From Sipunculus nudus (taxonomy: Eukaryota; Annelida; Sipuncula; Golfingiida; Sipunculidae): 64,000 nucleotides of DNA. Made by a program: the position numbers and the translations under genes. The notes under the pieces were generated by a model. It was not told the origin of the DNA. It made no database searches and worked only from the letters and a program-made list of their open reading frames with translations. The stretch lies in the NCBI GenBank assembly GCA_026874595.1, contig CM049313.1, forward strand, positions 66,704,659 through 66,768,658. Reading direction: 5' to 3'. Below, piece after piece: positions 58,899 to 64,000 of the stretch (position 1 is its first letter; every line of letters starts with the position of its first letter).

Positions 58899-61800
58899 CT
58901 AAAAAGAGAGAAACCCACATGATTTGTAACGAAAGGAGTTCTAATTAATTCGGCGGAAAGAAATGAAAGAGTATTTACGAAATTTATTAGAAGTGAAAGG
59001 TTTAAGGATTTTTATAATAATATTGAATCTTTGCCCACATGTACATGGTTATATATGCATATCACATTCGATGGTTGTAACCTTAATTCCTATTTTCTTC
59101 CAGATCAAAGAAAAAGACAACTACAGGCTGTTGTGCAAAGCATGATAATATAAAGAAAAAAAGGCGTTGTAAGTTATCGGATTTAAAGTTCAGAATGTAG
59201 GTTGAGGCAAAGAGAAAGAACTCAAATCCTCGAGGATATGTTTTTTTCCGGGCGGGGGCTAGAGTGTACCATAGGTGTAATATGACAACCTCGGGTGAAT
59301 TAAACTAAATATAACGCCTCTGGGGTATCGCCCACATCTGGATTTTTTAACAGCCCAGCGAATTAACTGTTAGCAGTCTGGCATTTACCTTGTCACCTAT
59401 ATCATCATCCATGTAGACGTCAGTATCACGTAGCTCCTGATCCCGCAGGTCAGGAATGAGTTCCTCCTGGCCCCTGATTTCTTCCGTCTCCTTTGCTTTT
59501 TCAGCAGGAGCTCGCTGTTGCTGTTCTCTTGCCATGATATATGGCATTTTCTTCGTTCCATGAAGCACCAATGTCACGGCAGAAACGTCGCCCATGTTCG
59601 AACCGTTACTCTGAAAAAAAAGGTTTATATTTTTCTTTATTTTTTTTTTCATTATCTCGATACTTTTTGACAACACATTTATAAAATCTTCAGTTTTGGT
59701 GATCTTTTTCATGTCTTAAAGACTTCTATTTAGACTTTTCTCTTATTTTTTAATTTTCATTCCTAATCCAGATAATTAGTTTATCTCTTCTTTGTTTTTC
59801 CTATTTGATAAGGTATCTGGTTTATACACGTCTCATAGAGAATTTATTTTCTGGGGAAAAACATTTTTCCTAATGGCTTTGGGAAACAGTTGGGAACTAT
59901 AATCTATTTGATCTCTCTTCAGTTCAAAATATGACGTATATTTTATCCCATCTAGGCAAATTATCCAATTTAAGAAAGGAAACTGATAAGTATGTTACTA
60001 ATATGTATGAGGGAACAATAACAATGTATGAAATAGCAATATATATGTTCATATAAACCTTACGTTGTCGATGATTTTGAGCAGCCAGTTTCCAGCTGGG
60101 TTTTCACCCCACGTGTGAACGGACATGAATGGCCAGTTGTTGAGGGTCTGAGATCGGTCGCCTGGGCGTTTTGATAACAGCATCACTTCCGTCCCTGTAC
60201 ATAAACAGAAGAAAACTAAGCTAACAAATGCATTGACATTCTTGATATTACAGAAACACGTACAAATAAAGAGAAAGAATGAGAGTAAGAAAACATATTT
60301 TGACATTCACGATATAGCAACCAACTGCAGAAACAATAAAAAAAATATAATAAAAAATAATTTAAAAAAATTGGATCCATAACTCCACTGCAAGAGGACG
60401 ATTATGTAACCGGAAAACGGAGAATTTATGATATGAGTTTGGACACAAGGCATGAATACAAGCTTCAATATAATTACATTATAATTTGAGGCTAACGCAT
60501 TATTCGGCTCAGAACTCTGTCCCAGATAACATGTATGAATTTTCCAAAAATCAAAGACAATATAAAACATATAGTAAAGATCTAGCGTCATTTACATAAA
60601 TATCAACGTGACTCCGTGTAATTATGACGCTTCGGGGTCTAATTTTGTTCCTACACGCGACAAACAATAACCACTATTATGAAATCTGAGTAGTGTATGG
60701 CTAGACAATAATGAGATAAGACGGCTGTTTCTTGTAGTTTTGTCTTAGATCTTACAGCTCTAGAATGATACGTATAATCTGGAGCTTCATAACTAACTTG
60801 TGCGGCTCTGAAATGTAAAGATTGTGTCTTTGCAGAACAAAAAAAAGCCGAATTACGTAAAGCATCGATAAGGCGGTTCCTTGTCCATGGTTTTCTACAA
60901 GTCAACTGCCGTTTACTGAACAGTTTTGGAGGAAAGAACCTTACTTGCAAGAAACATTTGTTCTTAAGATGAAGCTTATATACGGGATGATATTAGCTCT
61001 GAGAAGGTTATTTTTGTGTTAATACTTCCAACTACTAACTTATATAAAAATAAACATTGGGGTAACAATTTTATATGTAGCATACCTTTGCGTGACAAGT
61101 TGTCTAATATAGGTGATTTTGAGCTTTTACAGTTTTTTCATCACTTAAATCACTTATTGAAATAAAATAAAATCATAAATATAGCCCCATAAACAAAAAG
61201 GTATATTAATAAATGATGTATTATTCAACCATATGAAATTGAGCTGGCATTAAGGTATCAAGTATTGAAAGGAATATGAATGAAACACCGAAACACACCC
61301 AAACGTCACTGAAGGAATCATTTATGGTAAAGTTAACGTACATTTGCAAAAACTATTTAACCATAGTTTAAGATATTAAGATCCCGCTTTTGGACATTTT
61401 GATTAAGACAAATTTCCATTCACGCCAATATTTTTTTGTCGAAAGGGTAACGTCGTTTATGCATGAATGTTAGTTAAAACAGATTTTTCAACAATAAAGC
61501 AAATAACAAAACTCCCAACATATACTTATCCAGGCCAGGTAAATAATAAATGCATGTTCACGGCACAGATTCACGTATCATGTGAACAGCTGGGGCGGAT
61601 CCAGGATTTAGTGAACGGGGGGCTTTACAGTTAACACTAAGGGTTAAAAAACGCAAGAAGGGGATAAATTCATCCAAAAAAAAATCCAAAAAAATACTGT
61701 AATTAGGTTCTTTCACCGAGTGAGGGTGGGGGGGGGGGTGGACCATAGCCGCCCCTAAGTTGGATCCTGCCCCGTATTGTATATGGTTAACTCACCTGCG

Positions 61801-62254
61801 GGAGAAACCAGAAACACCTCCAAGTCTCCCCGTTTCGTGTAGTTAAGATCAAGAACGACCTGAACGTGCTCGAGGTATTTGACTTCGTTCTCCTGGTCTT
61901 CGCAGCCAGAAGTTTTGATGGCTATAATCACCTCTTCACCCGAGGAAATCTGTCTACAGATGTAAGAGCATATAAGGTCAGAAAGAGGAAAGATAAAAGG
62001 TCCTATTTAGACCTTAAATACTAATTGGCTTGCTCTGCGAGAATTGCCCTTTATGCTGTTCGGTGAAGTTACTTTCGAATGACTATACAGCTAGCTGATT
62101 TAAAGCTATCACAAATCAACGTATTTAATAATTTATCTCTGTTTATATATCTCTGTATATATTAAATGTATAGAGTTAACTGTACTGTCTTCAACACTAT
62201 ATATAACCACTTTTTAATTTAAAATTATGCCATGTGGGATTTCCTTACGCCGTT

Positions 62255-62342
<88 letters not shown>

Positions 62343-62590
62343 CTTACGATGGGAGTCCCAAGGTGGAGGTGTTTGAGTGTACAGTACAGATGTACTTTTC
62401 TGGCACATTTTGGTACTGTCTTGGATCAGCAATATTAACAAGAGATGCTGCGTTAAGTAGTCCAAATCCAAATCGACTGTTGACCCATAATCCGGCGCCA
62501 TTTTTCTTCCAGCCCGGGTTACGCCGGAGCGGTTGGGCCTGTGCCCCCCAAGCCACCACGTGCTGTAGGTCACGCCATGTCAGATCCGGG
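58785..62590 (-). CDS. PCSK1: Proprotein convertase PC1/3-like, last five exons
   Basis: Five exons (868 nt) with consistent phases encode the end of the subtilisin-like S8 domain, the whole P domain and a 110-residue tail. [20 protein letters not shown] and [11 protein letters not shown] match PC1/3 rather than furin or PC2, as do VPEK and [13 protein letters not shown] in the P domain. PC1/3 cleaves prohormones at dibasic sites in dense-core secretory granules. The tail has no transmembrane segment, unlike furin, and ends in a charged amphipathic helix, consistent with granule sorting. Catalytic Asp, His and Ser exons lie beyond the right edge, so activity cannot be judged. Confidence 0.9.
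59389..59610 (-). CDS. PCSK1: PC1/3-like exon: end of P domain and charged tail
   Basis: 222 bp. [20 protein letters not shown] closes the P domain, followed by an Arg/Glu/Gln-rich region with [14 protein letters not shown] and acidic [13 protein letters not shown]. Acceptor tttttttcag, donor AAG|GTAAAT. Confidence 0.88.
60064..60194 (-). CDS. PCSK1: PC1/3-like exon: P domain, second half
   Basis: 131 bp. [20 protein letters not shown] then [20 protein letters not shown] and IDN. The [11 protein letters not shown] block is the strongest PC1/3 signature in the window. Acceptor tttatgtacag, donor AAC|GTAAGG. Confidence 0.93.
61592..61772. mobile_element. GGATCCAGG MITE in a PC1/3-like intron
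   Basis: gggcggatccaggattt at the left and ttggatcctgcccc at the right form imperfect inverted ends, with a G run before the right end. Same family as 6290-6485 and 46726-46925. Confidence 0.55.
61796..61953 (-). CDS. PCSK1: PC1/3-like exon: P domain, first half
   Basis: 158 bp. [20 protein letters not shown], then [20 protein letters not shown] and [10 protein letters not shown]. The RGDL motif typical of convertase P domains and an NYT sequon are present. Acceptor atctgtag, donor G|GTGAGT. Confidence 0.92.
62262..62341. repeat. Compound (TA)n(GATA)n microsatellite at a splice donor
   Basis: (TA)n runs into about seven GATA units ending at 62341; the exon donor GT is at 62346-62347. Confidence 0.9.
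62348..62590 (-). CDS. PCSK1: PC1/3-like exon: end of S8 domain, start of P domain
   Basis: 243 bp. [20 protein letters not shown], then [20 protein letters not shown] and [13 protein letters not shown]...VPEK. In family members the exon before it ends just after the catalytic Ser region. Acceptor ttatcttcag, donor TC|GTAAGT with a (GATA)n(TA)n microsatellite starting about 6 nt into the intron. Contains an NTS sequon. Confidence 0.92.
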
Positions 62591-64000
62591 CTGAAGATAA
62601 ATACAGATACCAATAAGCCTAAAATAAAATAAAATTGTTCGACAAATGAAGGGTCACTGACGTTGCTTCTTAACTCTGCAAATGCTTCCATAGGTTTGGA
62701 CAATTTTTATTTCTGGAAGTCGGTTTCGATATAACATAATATTTTGGTCGGTTTTCAATGATAATTTTGTTTATATGAATATCGTACAATTGACGCAACA
62801 CAGAGCACTGACAATTAATTTATTAAGTGGAATATTAAATGGACAACTAAACTCCCAATGAGTGTTGTCTACTCTGGCCACTCATTTTATTGGTTTTAAA
62901 AAGTTTAATAAATAAGAAAGAAAAAAACGGAAGCTCAATTTTGATTTGATAGAGGATTTTGTATAACCGTGTGTGGTAAGGATTAGTGGCAAATCTACCC
63001 AAACGTCAACTCTATATTTGTTGGACGCGTTGGGGTGGTAAACCAATCCGTTGACTTGTTTACAGGTTTCTGCCTTTCAATACTCCGCCATTAAAATGCC
63101 GATCAAAGGTGATATTTTCAGTAAAAAAATATAATTCCATCCTGTGACGAAGTTAAACTGATCGCATCAAAAGAAACTTACATATCTTTACGCCGTACTT
63201 ATTACTATGTCTTGTTCATGACATATTAATTTAATGCTACTCAGATGATATTCGCGAAAGCGGTGAGAGACACTGCTGCGGAAATTTTTACCAGTACAGA
63301 CGAAACCATTCTATACCATTGTAAGTTCAATGAAGAACAAACAGGCCATATTAGCAAAGCAGCAGTCCATAGTTTTCTAAATACATAACAGCCCGAAAGG
63401 GGGCACTTAATTTTCTCAGTTTCTCACGACAACTGATGCTTTGGAACAGAGATGGTTTATTTGACATTTATAATGTTTCTCTTTGACAAACGTTATCAAA
63501 CTGATGTTATAAAACGTCTGTTCAGATGAAGATATCATCACGACTCTCATAACTTAAAAAAGCCTTCTTGTCGTCTGTTCATTGCTAACCAGGGCTATAG
63601 TATGTATAACCAGTATGTGCCCATTGAAATGTGGCGACTATTCCCTTAAAATTAAATATTATGGCGCAGTTTGACACTACAGTTGATAACAGACCAAAGA
63701 ATTTATAAGAGAAAACTAAAAAAGAAAAACACATTGATATTTTGCAACCTCCTAGTTCTTTTGAATCTTGTGGTTGACTGCCTCACTTTTGACAGTGTAA
63801 ACTTATAGAATATTTATGACACTATACAACAAATCATCATCTATTAAATGTAGTTGTTTGAGCATGTGACCAGTGACCTTGAAGTCATCATGCATGGGGT
63901 TAAGATGCTGTAAAACATTGGCTGTTTTCGCATGTATTGAATTTTTAATTTATTACTAAAATATTACGCAAGGTAAGGTTTTAGTTTTATTCTGATTAAC
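62591..64000 (-). other. Upstream intron of the PC1/3-like gene to window edge
   Basis: No exon resembling the catalytic Ser region (GTSASAP..AG) was found on the minus strand. AT-rich with no recognised repeat. Most likely a single long intron. Confidence 0.55.

Larger units (their letters stand above)
59611..61795 (-). other. Introns of the PC1/3-like gene
   Basis: 59611-60063 and 60195-61795. The second contains a GGATCC-type MITE at about 61592-61772 (ggggcggatccaggattt ... ttggatcctgccccg). No further exon seen. Confidence 0.6.

Overview
This is an intron-rich, AT-rich animal nuclear genomic window crowded with (TA)n microsatellites, short non-autonomous transposons and tRNA-derived SINE-like repeats. 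Gene structure (GT-AG introns, small exons), a prohormone convertase of invertebrate type and the repeat mix suggest a lophotrochozoan, most likely a mollusc. The species is an inference and cannot be fixed from sequence alone. Nothing bacterial (operons, CRISPR, phage) is present.

Left half (about 0.5-33 kb, minus strand): one large gene, reconstructed here from 19 exons whose splice phases all agree. Exon 1 (start codon, first half of a signal peptide) lies at about 33.0 kb. After a 12.6 kb intron comes a single 1.1 kb exon encoding a domain of about 26% methionine. Four tandem copies of a phosphatidylethanolamine-binding-protein (PEBP) domain follow, each built from the same series of exons (here named A, B, C, D) and joined by short two-cysteine linkers. 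The last D exon and the 3' end lie beyond the left edge; 1330 complete codons are visible. I do not recognise a described protein with this architecture. It is the best candidate for a novel system in the window: a secreted Met-rich, multi-PEBP protein.

Middle (about 33.1-58.7 kb): no convincing host gene. It holds a tandem segmental duplication (34.3-39.1 kb), a 695 bp MITE with perfect 55 bp terminal inverted repeats and a TAA target duplication (PIF/Harbinger-like), a short degenerate Ty3/gypsy LTR retrotransposon (52.3-54.6 kb) flanked by a direct host repeat, several G/C-tract MITEs, SINE-like repeats and a pogo/Tigger-like element ending just past the next gene's stop codon.

Right end (58.8-62.6 kb, minus strand): the last five coding exons of a PC1/3-type proprotein convertase (end of the S8 catalytic domain, complete P domain, C-terminal tail). 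The upstream catalytic exons lie beyond the right edge. Both genes encode secretory-pathway proteins transcribed leftwards, but nothing in the sequence shows that they work together.
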